Below, piece after piece: positions 53,718 through 62,488 of a stretch of 64,000 nt of DNA. The DNA comes from Bifidobacterium sp. ESL0745 (GTDB taxonomy: Bacteria; Actinomycetota; Actinomycetes; Actinomycetales; Bifidobacteriaceae), in contig NZ_JAQTHX010000001.1 of NCBI RefSeq assembly GCF_029433335.1, forward strand, positions 186,001 through 250,000, given 5' to 3'. Position 1 is the first letter of the stretch; each line of letters starts with the position of its first letter. A program made the translations under genes and the position numbers. The notes below the pieces were generated by a model that had not been told where the DNA came from, did not search any database, and saw nothing but the letters and a program-made list of their open reading frames with translations.

Positions 53718-56700
53718 TCACCCCACCAGCTTGCGGATGCGCTTGAGGCTGGCGGGGGACTTCGTGCCCAGTTCCTGCGCCCACAGGGAAACGTAGAATT
53801 CCTCGAGCATCCAGCGGGCCTGTTCCACCTGCTTGCCGAATGCTTCGCGGTGTGGGCCGGCGGGTTCGGCCTTGAGCTTTTCCTGGGCTCTGGTGATCAG
53901 ATTCTTGGCCTCGTCGGCCTCCCAGGCCCAGCGGACGTCGCGGTTCTTGTCGGCTTTGGCTTTTTCCAGACGCATCAGGTCGGCGTGCAGATAGCGTTCG
54001 ATGTTGGGCAGCGCCTGCGGCGGGGTCTTGCCGATAAAGCCCGGATAGACGAGGGTTGCGATATGCTCGCGCACGGATTGTAATACAGCAAGCATGGTCA
54101 GATCGGCCTTGCCGCCCACCGCCGAGTCGACCGCAGCGTAGCGTTTGAGGATGGCGATGACATCGTGGGCCACGGCGTAGACCGTGTCCTCGAAGGTTTC
54201 GGACACCCCGCTGACGGCCTCGGCCAGTGCGGTGTCGTCGGCAAGCTTGTCGATATGGGGGAGCAGGCGCTTGACCGCCGCCAGCTCAAGGTCGTCGACC
54301 AGAAGTTTCGTGGACTTGTAGGGTGCGCTTGCCAGCATGAGCGCCTCACTGCCGAGCCAACGAGACGAAATGCGGTCTTCGGGAAGTTTCAGCTTCTCGT
54401 ATGCCGCCTGCCAAAGCATTTCGGCTCGCGAAACCGTGGTGGCGCCGGCTTTGTTCAGAAGGTTCGCCTGCGCGACCACCTTGCCTTGCGATTTGGCCTT
54501 GCTGGCCTGACGTTCCACGGTTTTGCGGGCGCTGGCTTGCGCCTGGCGGGCGAACTTGCGCTGGAGCTCGACCAGCGATTTGCCGGTTCCGAGCACCCGG
54601 TAACGTCGGGTTTTGCCGTGGCGTTGGGCGCGGAACGTCGCGTCGTCGATGATCGTTGGATTGCCGGCGGTATTGGCCTGTTCTTGCCTGTTTTTATTAT
54701 GACTTTTGTTGCCGTGACGACTTTTCCCGGGTGCCGGTGGCAGCGGTTCCTCGACGCTGAACGTGACCCGAAGATACGGCGAAAGTTTGTCGAGCTGGTC
54801 GCTGTTGAAATCCTCAGGATGGATGGTGGCGTTAACGCTGGTGATGGCGGCGTAAGTGAAAGCGTGCGCGAAATCAGGCCAGCGTGCGGTGCCGGTCGCC
54901 TCGTCCACTGGCGGCAGGTTCGGCTTACCTTCTGAGCCGGAGCCAGGCAGGTCGGGGTAGCGCTCGTCAATGGCGGCACGGATGGTGCGGGCCGTGTCTG
55001 GTGCTGGGACAAACTGGACACGCAGCGACTTCGGCAGCGACTTGATATAGCCCAGAATAAGCTCGTCCAGAAGTCCCGGCACGTTCCATGTGAACTGCTC
55101 GGGAGTCAAACGGGACAAGGCCTTGATGGGGATATGTACCGTCACGCCGTCGGCCGGATCGCTGGGGTTGTAGATATAGCTCAGGCGCAGGTCGATGGGG
55201 GTGCCGTCGGTGCCAAGCGTGTGCCACTGGTCGGGATAATCGCGCAAATCCACGGATTCGTGCGATTGCAAACGTTCGACCTTGTCCGGGTCGAAGTCGA
55301 GCAGATGTGGCTGCGCTTCGTGGATGGATTTGACCCACTTGCCGAGGTCGGCCACGCTGGTGACATCAGCCGGAATGACGGCGTTGTAGAAGTCGAAGAG
55401 GTCCTCGTCGCTGACGGAATCGGAGATCTGGCGGGTGCGGTTGGTATCATCCACTGCGTCCTGCAAAATGTCGCGGTTGGCTTCGACAAAATCGTCGTAG
55501 GAGAAACGCTGCTGGATATCACCCTCGACCAAACCTTGACGAATCAGAAAATCGCGGGCCTCTGGAGGGTTGATACGACCCCATTGCACCGGCCGGTCCT
55601 GCACGATCGGCAGACCGTAGAGCAGCACTTTCGAGCTGGCGATGGCGCTGCCTCGCGAACCCGACCAATGCGGCTCGGCGTAGGTGACGCGGGTGAGGCT
55701 TCCTGCCAACGGTTCGGCCCACGCCGGGTCGATGACGGCGGAATAACGGGCCCACAAGCGCGAGGTTTCGGTCAGATCGGTCGACATCACCCACGGCGGG
55801 GTCGACTTGGCCACCGACGAGGCCGGGAAGAGTGCGAAACGGGTGCCGCGCGCGCCCTGATATTCGTTCTTGGACTGTTTGGCCGCCCGTTTCATGGCCC
55901 GCGCCTTCGCGGCACCCTTGAGTCCGGAGAAATCCGAGGCCTTGGGCTCGCGCACCACCTGCATGCCCATCATCGAAAGCAGGCCGGCGAGCATGGAGGA
56001 GTGGATGCCCTGCGAATCCCACGAACAGCAAAGGGAGTGTGCCGCCTGCTGGTTCAACGGCAGCATGAGAATTTCCGGAGCCGGACGCGAAATCGGGGTG
56101 GGCTTACCTACTTTGAAATGCATCTGCCGGCACATCTGCCGTAGCTGCGAGACCAAATCACGCCATTGGCGCAGGCGAATGAAACTGAAGTATTCGGACT
56201 TGCAAATCTTGCGCAGTTTGGCGTTGCCAGTGTGGTCCCCGTCACCGCCTTCGTCGGGGCCGAAGATGTGGTCCCACATGTTCAAGGCGGTCAGGAAATC
56301 GCTTGTTTCGTCGGCATAACGGTTGTGGACGCGGTCGGCTTCGGCGCGGATTGCATCGGGCCGTTCGCGCGGATCCTGCAAGCTGAGGAAGGCGACGATG
56401 ACCAGCACCGCAGCGAGCGTGTTGGGTGTTGCCTTCTGCGCCGCCTCGAGAATCATGCGGCCCAGCCTGATGTCGATGGGAATGCGTGAAAGCTGACGGC
56501 CGGTGTGGGTCAGGCGAACCTCGCCGTGCTTACGGGCGATGGCCTTGAGCTCGGTCAGTTCGTTGAAACCGTCGGAAACGGAACGCGTATCTGGCGGGTC
56601 GATGAAGCCGAAATGGGTCACGTCGTCGGCCGTGCGTGCGACACCCACCGAAAGCATATGTAATACAACAGCGCCTAATGAGGTACGCAGGATTTCCGGT

Positions 56701-57932
56701 TCGGTGAAGCGCGGGCGGGATTCGTAATCGTCCTTGGAATAGAGACGGATGGCGATGCCGTCGGCGATACGCCCGCAACGGCCGCTTCGCTGGTCGGCGC
56801 TGGCCTGGCTGATGGCCTCGATCGGCAAACGCTGCACCTTGGCGGACTTGGAATAGCGTGAGATACGGGCCTCGCCGGGGTCGACCACGTAACGGATGCC
56901 GGGTACGGTCAGCGAGGTTTCGGCCACGTTGGTGGCGATGACGATGCGCTGGCGGGAATGATGTTCGAAGACGCGATGCTGCTCTTTGGACGAAAGGCGG
57001 GCGTAAAGCGGTACGATTTCCAGTGCGTCCGGGCGGCGCATGTCGTTGGCTCGTGGGCCGAAGTGATGGCGGATGGCGTCTTCATATTCGTGGATGTCGC
57101 GCTCGCCGGAAGCAAAGACCAAAATGTCGCGCGGCCCGCGGTCGTGCGAAGAATGAATGACCAGTTCGGCGCAGGCGCGTGCCACAGCACGGGGCATATT
57201 CTCGCTGCCGGTATTACTGGAACCATTGCTTCCGTTGCTATCGCCAGCACCCGGAATCTCGCCGTTCTCGTCGGGCAGCGATCCGTCGGCAAATCCCGGC
57301 ACATGCCGCATCAGCGCTGGCATGCCGCCCAGTGGTTCATAGACGATCTGCACGGGGTAGGTTCGTCCTGAGACTTCGATGACGGGCACTTTGGTATGCA
57401 GCGCGTCCTCGAAATGCTCCTTGAATTTCACCGAGTCGATGGTGGCCGAGGTGATGATGAGTTTCAGATCGCGGCGTTTTGGCAGCAACGCCGTCAGGTA
57501 GCCGAGCAGAAAGTCGATGTTGAGGCTGCGTTCGTGCGCTTCGTCGATGATAATGGTGTCGTAGCGCGAAAGGCTCGGATCGTGCTGGATCTGGGCCAAG
57601 AGAATGCCGTCGGTGACGATGCGCAGGCGGGTCTTGGGCGAGCTTTCGTCGGTGAATCGCACCTGATAGCCGATCTCATCGCCGAGCTTCACGCCCATTT
57701 CGTCGCAGATGCGTTCGGCCACGGTGCGTGCGGCCAAGCGGCGTGGCTGGGTGTGAACGATCTGATGACCGTGGGTGCCGCGGCCCATTTCCAAGAGCAT
57801 TTTCGGTATCTGGGTGGTCTTGCCCGAGCCGGTCTGCCCGGAGACGATGACGACCTGCGAATCCCGCACGGCGCGCTGAATTTCGTCGTGCGCCGCACTG
57901 ACCGGCAAATCAGAAGGATAATGGTATTTCAT
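53718..57932 (-). CDS. hrpA: ATP-dependent RNA helicase HrpA (DEAH box)
   Basis: 1,404 residues. Motif I VSGQTGSGKTTQIPKM (about 34-49), motif Ia TQPRRLAARTVAERI, motif II DEAH (about 130-133), motif III SAT (about 162-164), motif VI QRSGRCGR; then the HA2 and OB domains and the long C-terminal HrpA region (DUF3418-type) ending VEQARWMLEEFYVSLWAQELGTKSPASLKRIRKLVG. A Gly/Asn/Ser-rich insert lies near residues 220-250. HrpA helicases resolve stalled or collided ribosomes. Its start overlaps the stop of the methyltransferase (ATGA). Its last 38 codons are duplicated beyond the adjacent cassette, so the present tail may have been swapped. Confidence 0.95.
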   Translation of the reverse strand: MKYHYPSDLPVSAAHDEIQRAVRDSQVVIVSGQTGSGKTTQIPKMLLEMGRGTHGHQIVHTQPRRLAARTVAERICDEMGVKLGDEIGYQVRFTDESSPKTRLRIVTDGILLAQIQHDPSLSRYDTIIIDEAHERSLNIDFLLGYLTALLPKRRDLKLIITSATIDSVKFKEHFEDALHTKVPVIEVSGRTYPVQIVYEPLGGMPALMRHVPGFADGSLPDENGEIPGAGDSNGSNGSSNTGSENMPRAVARACAELVIHSSHDRGPRDILVFASGERDIHEYEDAIRHHFGPRANDMRRPDALEIVPLYARLSSKEQHRVFEHHSRQRIVIATNVAETSLTVPGIRYVVDPGEARISRYSKSAKVQRLPIEAISQASADQRSGRCGRIADGIAIRLYSKDDYESRPRFTEPEILRTSLGAVVLHMLSVGVARTADDVTHFGFIDPPDTRSVSDGFNELTELKAIARKHGEVRLTHTGRQLSRIPIDIRLGRMILEAAQKATPNTLAAVLVIVAFLSLQDPRERPDAIRAEADRVHNRYADETSDFLTALNMWDHIFGPDEGGDGDHTGNAKLRKICKSEYFSFIRLRQWRDLVSQLRQMCRQMHFKVGKPTPISRPAPEILMLPLNQQAAHSLCCSWDSQGIHSSMLAGLLSMMGMQVVREPKASDFSGLKGAAKARAMKRAAKQSKNEYQGARGTRFALFPASSVAKSTPPWVMSTDLTETSRLWARYSAVIDPAWAEPLAGSLTRVTYAEPHWSGSRGSAIASSKVLLYGLPIVQDRPVQWGRINPPEARDFLIRQGLVEGDIQQRFSYDDFVEANRDILQDAVDDTNRTRQISDSVSDEDLFDFYNAVIPADVTSVADLGKWVKSIHEAQPHLLDFDPDKVERLQSHESVDLRDYPDQWHTLGTDGTPIDLRLSYIYNPSDPADGVTVHIPIKALSRLTPEQFTWNVPGLLDELILGYIKSLPKSLRVQFVPAPDTARTIRAAIDERYPDLPGSGSEGKPNLPPVDEATGTARWPDFAHAFTYAAITSVNATIHPEDFNSDQLDKLSPYLRVTFSVEEPLPPAPGKSRHGNKSHNKNRQEQANTAGNPTIIDDATFRAQRHGKTRRYRVLGTGKSLVELQRKFARQAQASARKTVERQASKAKSQGKVVAQANLLNKAGATTVSRAEMLWQAAYEKLKLPEDRISSRWLGSEALMLASAPYKSTKLLVDDLELAAVKRLLPHIDKLADDTALAEAVSGVSETFEDTVYAVAHDVIAILKRYAAVDSAVGGKADLTMLAVLQSVREHIATLVYPGFIGKTPPQALPNIERYLHADLMRLEKAKADKNRDVRWAWEADEAKNLITRAQEKLKAEPAGPHREAFGKQVEQARWMLEEFYVSLWAQELGTKSPASLKRIRKLVG
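53737..53850. repeat. Direct repeat, right copy, inside the hrpA 3' end
   Basis: Partner of 51486-51599, offset 2,251 bases. The match stops at 53850, where hrpA continues and the remnant does not. Beyond the repeat towards the cassette the two tails differ (RIRKLVG versus RIRKILS). Confidence 0.88.
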
Positions 57933-58591
57933 GCGTTCCTACGTACTTCGATAACACGGTAGCCTTTGGAGCTTGCATATTTTGTAACGGTGAAGTCGTC
58001 ACCGAGCTCTGCTGACAGCCACTTGATCAACGAGTCGCTTCCAAGATTTTTCTGCACCACCAAATAGGCGTATCCGTTTGTGTTAAGTCGCGGAATCCAA
58101 GCCATCAGTAACGAATGCAGTTCGTCCTTGCCCACGCGAATCGGCGGGTTCGACCAAATGAGGTCAAAGGCCAAATCTGCTGGTATATCCGCGGCTTTCG
58201 CCGCATGAATACGTTCGCCAAGCCCGAGTTTTTCGGCATTCGTTTTGGTCAGTTCCAGCGCGCGCTCGTTGACATCCAGCGCCCAAATATCGGCCTTCGG
58301 CGACTCCAACCCAAGCGTCAACGCGATGGGCCCCCATCCGCAGCCAATGTCAAGGAACGTCCCGTTTTTCGGTGCTTGCGGTGCGTGCCGCAGCAACACG
58401 GAAGTGCCCAGATCCAGCCTATGCCCCGAAAACACCCCGTTGGAAACCTCGACGTCCACATCGTGCCCGCGCAGTGAAACGTGCAGATTCCGTCGCACAT
58501 CCCGCGAGGCGGGTTCCGCCGAAAAATACTGTTCCGACGTCGGGTTTTGCGAAGTTGCTTTTCCTTGCTGTTTTCTTGGTGTTCCGCTCAT
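57929..58591 (-). CDS. RsmC-like class I SAM-dependent methyltransferase
   Basis: 220 residues. SAM-binding block FLDIGCGWGPIALTLGLESPKADIWALDVNERAL (about 98-131) and the catalytic NPP motif in DLIWSNPPIRVGKDELHSLLMAWI (about 160-183), as in RsmC-type 16S rRNA m2G methyltransferases. The usual N-terminal pseudo-domain of RsmC is missing; instead there is a 40-residue polar lead. Start ATG 58591. It overlaps hrpA by four bases, so the two form an operon of RNA-linked functions. The exact guanine target is not known. Confidence 0.85.
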   Translation of the reverse strand: MSGTPRKQQGKATSQNPTSEQYFSAEPASRDVRRNLHVSLRGHDVDVEVSNGVFSGHRLDLGTSVLLRHAPQAPKNGTFLDIGCGWGPIALTLGLESPKADIWALDVNERALELTKTNAEKLGLGERIHAAKAADIPADLAFDLIWSNPPIRVGKDELHSLLMAWIPRLNTNGYAYLVVQKNLGSDSLIKWLSAELGDDFTVTKYASSKGYRVIEVRRNA

Positions 58592-58698
58592 TTGTCCTGC
58601 TATGTCCTGATTTGTTGTGGCCCCTAGCCATGCCTCGATAATAGATTCTCTATATTAGTTGTATACCGGAACAGTGAAACGCGTTCACCTCACCGAAT

Positions 58699-60237
58699 AT
58701 GCTTGGATACAGTTGGATTTTCGAAAATCGAAAGGTTGATTTATTGGCAGTAGACGACGGGCGTAAAGGCGTACAGAACGAGCACGACGAGCAGAACGAA
58801 GTGTTGGGACAGCAGTCCGACATCTTGCAGGAGAGCAGCGATGGCCGCGCTCCGGGGGCCGAGGAGTGGAGCGAGCGCGAGTCGCGCAACGAGCTCAAGC
58901 ATGTCACCGGCCTGGGGGAGATGCAGGACGAGACCGACGTCGAATACCGCAAGGTGCGCCTTGAACGCGTTGTGTTGGTGGGGGTATGGTCGAACGTCGA
59001 CACCACCATCGAGCAGGCTGAGGAATCCCTGCGTGAGCTGGCGGCGCTCGCACACACCGCCGGTGCCGTGGTCTGCGATGGTGTATTGCAGCATCGTCTG
59101 AAGCCTGACGCTGCCACCTACGTTGGCCGAGGCAAGGCCAAGGAGATTGCCGGCATCGTGGCGCTTTGCGAGGCTGATACCATCATCGTCGATGGCGATT
59201 TGGCTCCCAGCCAGCGCCGTGCGCTCGAGGACGCCACCAAGGTCAAGGTGGTCGACCGCACTGCCGTCATCCTCGACATCTTCGCTCAGCATGCCACCAG
59301 TCGTGAAGGCAAGGCGCAGGTGGAACTGGCACAGCTGGAATACATGCTTCCGAGGTTGCGTGGCTGGGGCGGCTCGCTTTCGCGTCAGGCCGGAGGTCAG
59401 GCCGCAGGCGTCAACGGCGGCATTGGCTCCCGTGGCCCCGGCGAGACACAGATCGAGATGGATCGCCGCGTCATCCGCACCCGCATCGCCCGCCTCAAAA
59501 AGCAGATCCGCGAGATGGCTCCGGCACGTGCCGTCAAGCGCGGCTCCCGCCATCGTTACGGGCTGCCTACGGTCGCCGTGGTCGGCTATACCAATGCCGG
59601 CAAGTCCTCGCTCGTCAATCGTCTGACCAACTCCGGCGAGCTGGTCGGCAATGCCCTCTTTGCCACCCTCGACACGGCGGTTCGCCGGGCCAAAGCCGCC
59701 GACGGACGCCTTTACGCCTACGTCGACACGGTCGGTTTCGTGCGCCGCCTGCCCACCCAGCTGGTCGAGGCGTTCAAATCCACCCTTGAGGAAATCGGCG
59801 AGGCTGATGTCATCCTGCATGTCGTCGACGCCTCCACCACCGATCCGTTCGCGCAGATCGAAGCCGTCAACGACGTCCTCGCCGGCATCGACGGCGCAAC
59901 CGACATCCCGCATATCCTCGCCTTCAATAAGGCCGACCAGGTCGACCGGGGCACACGCGATCGTCTGCACAACATCCGCCCCGACGCGCTGATCGTCTCT
60001 GCGGCCGATCAAAGCGGTTTGGACGACTTGCGTAAATCCGTGGAAAAGGCGCTGCCCGTCCCGCAGGTCCACGTCGAAGCCCTGCTGCCATATACCGACG
60101 AGGCGGGTTCCCTGCTTTCCCGCGTCCGTGAATACGGAAAAGTCGAGAAAGAGGATTACCGAGCCGACGGCGTTTCGTTACAGGCTGACGTCGATTCCCG
60201 TTTGGCCGCGCAGGTGATGGATCAGGCTGTCGGTTAG
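58699..60237 (+). CDS. hflX: Ribosome-associated GTPase HflX
   Basis: 512 residues; HflX splits stalled ribosomes. N-terminal acidic region, then VGVWSNVDTTIEQAEESLRELAALAHTAGA and the HflX domain (DAATYVGRGKAKEI; LIVDGDLAPSQRR-type NLE loop; RGWGGSLSRQAGGQAAGVNGGIGSRGPGETQIEMDRR, about 216-252). G domain: G1 GYTNAGKSSL (about 296-305), G2 LFATLDTAVR, G3 DTVGFVRRLP (about 338-347), G4 FNKADQ (about 413-418). Starting at ATG 58699; TTG 58744, preceded by AAAGG at good spacing, is an equally good start and would remove 15 residues. Confidence 0.95.
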   Translation: MLGYSWIFENRKVDLLAVDDGRKGVQNEHDEQNEVLGQQSDILQESSDGRAPGAEEWSERESRNELKHVTGLGEMQDETDVEYRKVRLERVVLVGVWSNVDTTIEQAEESLRELAALAHTAGAVVCDGVLQHRLKPDAATYVGRGKAKEIAGIVALCEADTIIVDGDLAPSQRRALEDATKVKVVDRTAVILDIFAQHATSREGKAQVELAQLEYMLPRLRGWGGSLSRQAGGQAAGVNGGIGSRGPGETQIEMDRRVIRTRIARLKKQIREMAPARAVKRGSRHRYGLPTVAVVGYTNAGKSSLVNRLTNSGELVGNALFATLDTAVRRAKAADGRLYAYVDTVGFVRRLPTQLVEAFKSTLEEIGEADVILHVVDASTTDPFAQIEAVNDVLAGIDGATDIPHILAFNKADQVDRGTRDRLHNIRPDALIVSAADQSGLDDLRKSVEKALPVPQVHVEALLPYTDEAGSLLSRVREYGKVEKEDYRADGVSLQADVDSRLAAQVMDQAVG

Positions 60238-60407
60238 GCGCTTCGCGTCTGTGCTGGGTTTGTCGATTCTGTCATCGCTTTTGTTGGCTTGGTGAATCAG
60301 GTATTTTCGTACGGGTAATGAGATTTTCGTAATGCATAAATCCTGCATCGGCCGCAACCCTGATGCAAATCAGGCTTAGTTGCATTGATGCCTTTCTTTC
60401 CGTGATA

Positions 60408-60422
60408 TTGTGAAAATCACAA
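60408..60422. promoter_or_regulatory. Palindromic operator candidate TTGTGA-AAA-TCACAA
   Basis: A perfect 6-3-6 palindrome about 60 bases before the catabolic operon start. Upstream, ATGCAA (60363-60368) and TTGCAT (60380-60385) form a second, looser inverted repeat. A local regulator of GntR, LacI or CRP type could bind, but none is encoded next to it in the window. Confidence 0.45.
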
Positions 60423-60484
60423 CGATGTGAGCGCCGAAATCGCCGACGGATACCGGTTCGGTGCAAACCAAGCGAAGGAGCGCT

Positions 60485-61564
60485 ATGGCTGGAAAATTCA
60501 AGATCGGCATATCCATGAAACGTGGGTTGCCGGAGATGTTGCTGACCGATGATATGTGGGCTCGGTTGCGCGCGATTGCGGACTTTACACAGCATCAGGA
60601 AGTGCTCGACTATGCAAACCCCGTTGAGATGGCGCGACTTCACGACATCGATTATCTCTGGTATGGCTGGGATGCGCCGGAAGTGACCCCCGAAGTGCTT
60701 GCCGCCATGCCGCATCTTAAGGGCATCGTCGCCTCGCAAGGCAGCGCCTACGTCAAATTCACCACCGAAGCGCTGCGTGTCGCCAAGCGCAGAGGCATCT
60801 TCGCCACCAACGTGCAGGCCGCCAACTCCCTGCCTGTGGCCGAATATTGCCTTGGGGTCACCCTGCTCGAAAGCAAGTATTACACTCTCTCACAACGGCA
60901 GTATGAGCGCGAGCGCAAACCGGTGGATCGGGAACAGAGTTTTCCCGATGCCGGTACTTACGGCAAGACGGTCGGCATTATCACCGCCACTTCGCAGATC
61001 GCACGCGACTTCATGACGCTGTTGAAGCCCTTCGATTTCAAGGTGATCGCGTGGAGCCGGCACCTGAGCGACGAAATGGCGGCGGCGTATGGGGCCACGA
61101 AGGTCAGCTTTGATGACGTATTCCGTTATTCCGACATCGTCTCGGTCCACACTCCCGGAATTGAGCAGGCCAAAGGCATGATCGGCGCGCGCGAACTGGG
61201 TCTGATGAAAGATGGAGCCCTGTTGATGAACTCGGCGCGCGGCATCGTCATCGATCCCGATGCGCTCGAGCGGGAGCTCGTTTCTGGGCGCATCCGTGCG
61301 GTGCTCGACGTCACCTACCCGACTGAGCCGTTGCCGCCCGATTCACCGTTGTGGAACCGCGACAATGTCATTATCACTCCGCATATCGCCGGTTCGATGG
61401 GTGTTGACCTGAACCGCATAGGGGAGTCTGTGGTCCGCGAGTTCGAGCACATCGCCGCGGGCGAGCCGCTTGATCATCCTGAAGAGAACCCGTTGGGCGA
61501 TGCCAACCATCCTGATGCCACTGCTGCCGATATAACCGGCGGCGTGAAAGGCGGTACGCGATGA
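60485..61564 (+). CDS. D-isomer 2-hydroxyacid dehydrogenase-like protein
   Basis: 359 residues. The catalytic positions of the family are present: Arg in LLMNSARGIVIDPDALEREL (about 247-266), acidic residue in YPTEPLP and His in ITPHIAGSMG (about 304-313). The nucleotide-binding loop is unusual: KTVGIITATSQIARDFM replaces the normal G-x-G-x-x-G, so NAD use is doubtful or altered. ATG 60485 is the start, with GAAGGAG upstream; the frame is open from 60461. Its stop overlaps the next start (ATGA), so it leads a catabolic operon. Confidence 0.78.
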   Translation: MAGKFKIGISMKRGLPEMLLTDDMWARLRAIADFTQHQEVLDYANPVEMARLHDIDYLWYGWDAPEVTPEVLAAMPHLKGIVASQGSAYVKFTTEALRVAKRRGIFATNVQAANSLPVAEYCLGVTLLESKYYTLSQRQYERERKPVDREQSFPDAGTYGKTVGIITATSQIARDFMTLLKPFDFKVIAWSRHLSDEMAAAYGATKVSFDDVFRYSDIVSVHTPGIEQAKGMIGARELGLMKDGALLMNSARGIVIDPDALERELVSGRIRAVLDVTYPTEPLPPDSPLWNRDNVIITPHIAGSMGVDLNRIGESVVREFEHIAAGEPLDHPEENPLGDANHPDATAADITGGVKGGTR

Positions 61565-62454
61565 CTTGGGAACTTGCGGCAAGCACGCTTGGCGCGCCTT
61601 ATGATTCGATTGACGAACTCGCGCAGACCTTCCGCGCCACCGGGGTCACGACGATCGAAGTCTCCGTGGGCGAGGAGATGCGATTCCGCATGGATTCGAC
61701 CGACGACGAGCTCAAGGCGATGCGTGACGAGTTGGTTGACAAGGCGGGGGTCGGGATCGTCTCGGTCGACTCGCGCGTGCAAATCTGCAATATGTCTCGT
61801 TCGCAGGAAGAACTGGTCGAAAGCCTTGAACACTGCCTGAAAATGGCGAGTGTGCTCGGCGCACGATTCGTGCGCGTCTTCCCGACCGCCCCGCTCGATG
61901 CCGGGAGTCTTGCAACCCCCGACCGCTTGCCAGGTCTCGCGTTGCCGGATGGGATGAATCTGGCCGGTGTGTCAAAACGTGGGGCCGAGATTGTGGCGAA
62001 GGTTTTGCCTCTGGCGGACCGGCTTGGCGTTCAGCCGCTGATCGAGACCCACGACAGCCACACCAACGGCGCTCGCAACGCGTTGATTCATTATTATCTT
62101 GACAAACTGGCTCCAGGCAACCGCGTCGGCTCGATCTGGGACATCGCGCACCCCTGGCGTGTGGGCGAGGATCCGCAGACGACGTTCGACTATATCAGGC
62201 AATATCTGGTTGGCGGGCGTGGCTTGGTGCAGATCAAGGACTGCGCCTATCCCGGCGACCAGACGCCGGTGCTGCAGGGCTCCGGGCGCGTGCCATTGGA
62301 ACAATGCTGTCGCGTGCTGAAGGCAGGTGGCTACACCGGCCCTCTTTCCTTGGAGTGGGAGAGGCGCTGGTATCCAGATGTCCCACCGCTGCGCGAGGCG
62401 CTTGTCGCCGCACGTAAAGCCATAGAGGCGCTGCCGGCCGTGGCGCAATCGTGA
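61561..62454 (+). CDS. Sugar phosphate isomerase/epimerase-type TIM barrel
   Basis: 297 residues of the xylose-isomerase-like (AP endonuclease 2) superfamily. Metal-ligand candidates: Glu in LIETHDSHTNG (about 160-170), Asp/His in GSIWDIAHPWRVGEDP, Asp in LVQIKDCAYPGDQTPVLQGSGRVPLEQ, and Glu in PLSLEWERRWYP. Such proteins act as isomerases, epimerases or dehydratases on sugar or inositol derivatives. It overlaps the upstream gene by four bases. Substrate unknown. Confidence 0.85.
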   Translation: MTWELAASTLGAPYDSIDELAQTFRATGVTTIEVSVGEEMRFRMDSTDDELKAMRDELVDKAGVGIVSVDSRVQICNMSRSQEELVESLEHCLKMASVLGARFVRVFPTAPLDAGSLATPDRLPGLALPDGMNLAGVSKRGAEIVAKVLPLADRLGVQPLIETHDSHTNGARNALIHYYLDKLAPGNRVGSIWDIAHPWRVGEDPQTTFDYIRQYLVGGRGLVQIKDCAYPGDQTPVLQGSGRVPLEQCCRVLKAGGYTGPLSLEWERRWYPDVPPLREALVAARKAIEALPAVAQS

Positions 62455-62488
62455 GCCGGAACGCGTAACGAAACGAAAGGTGGACATT

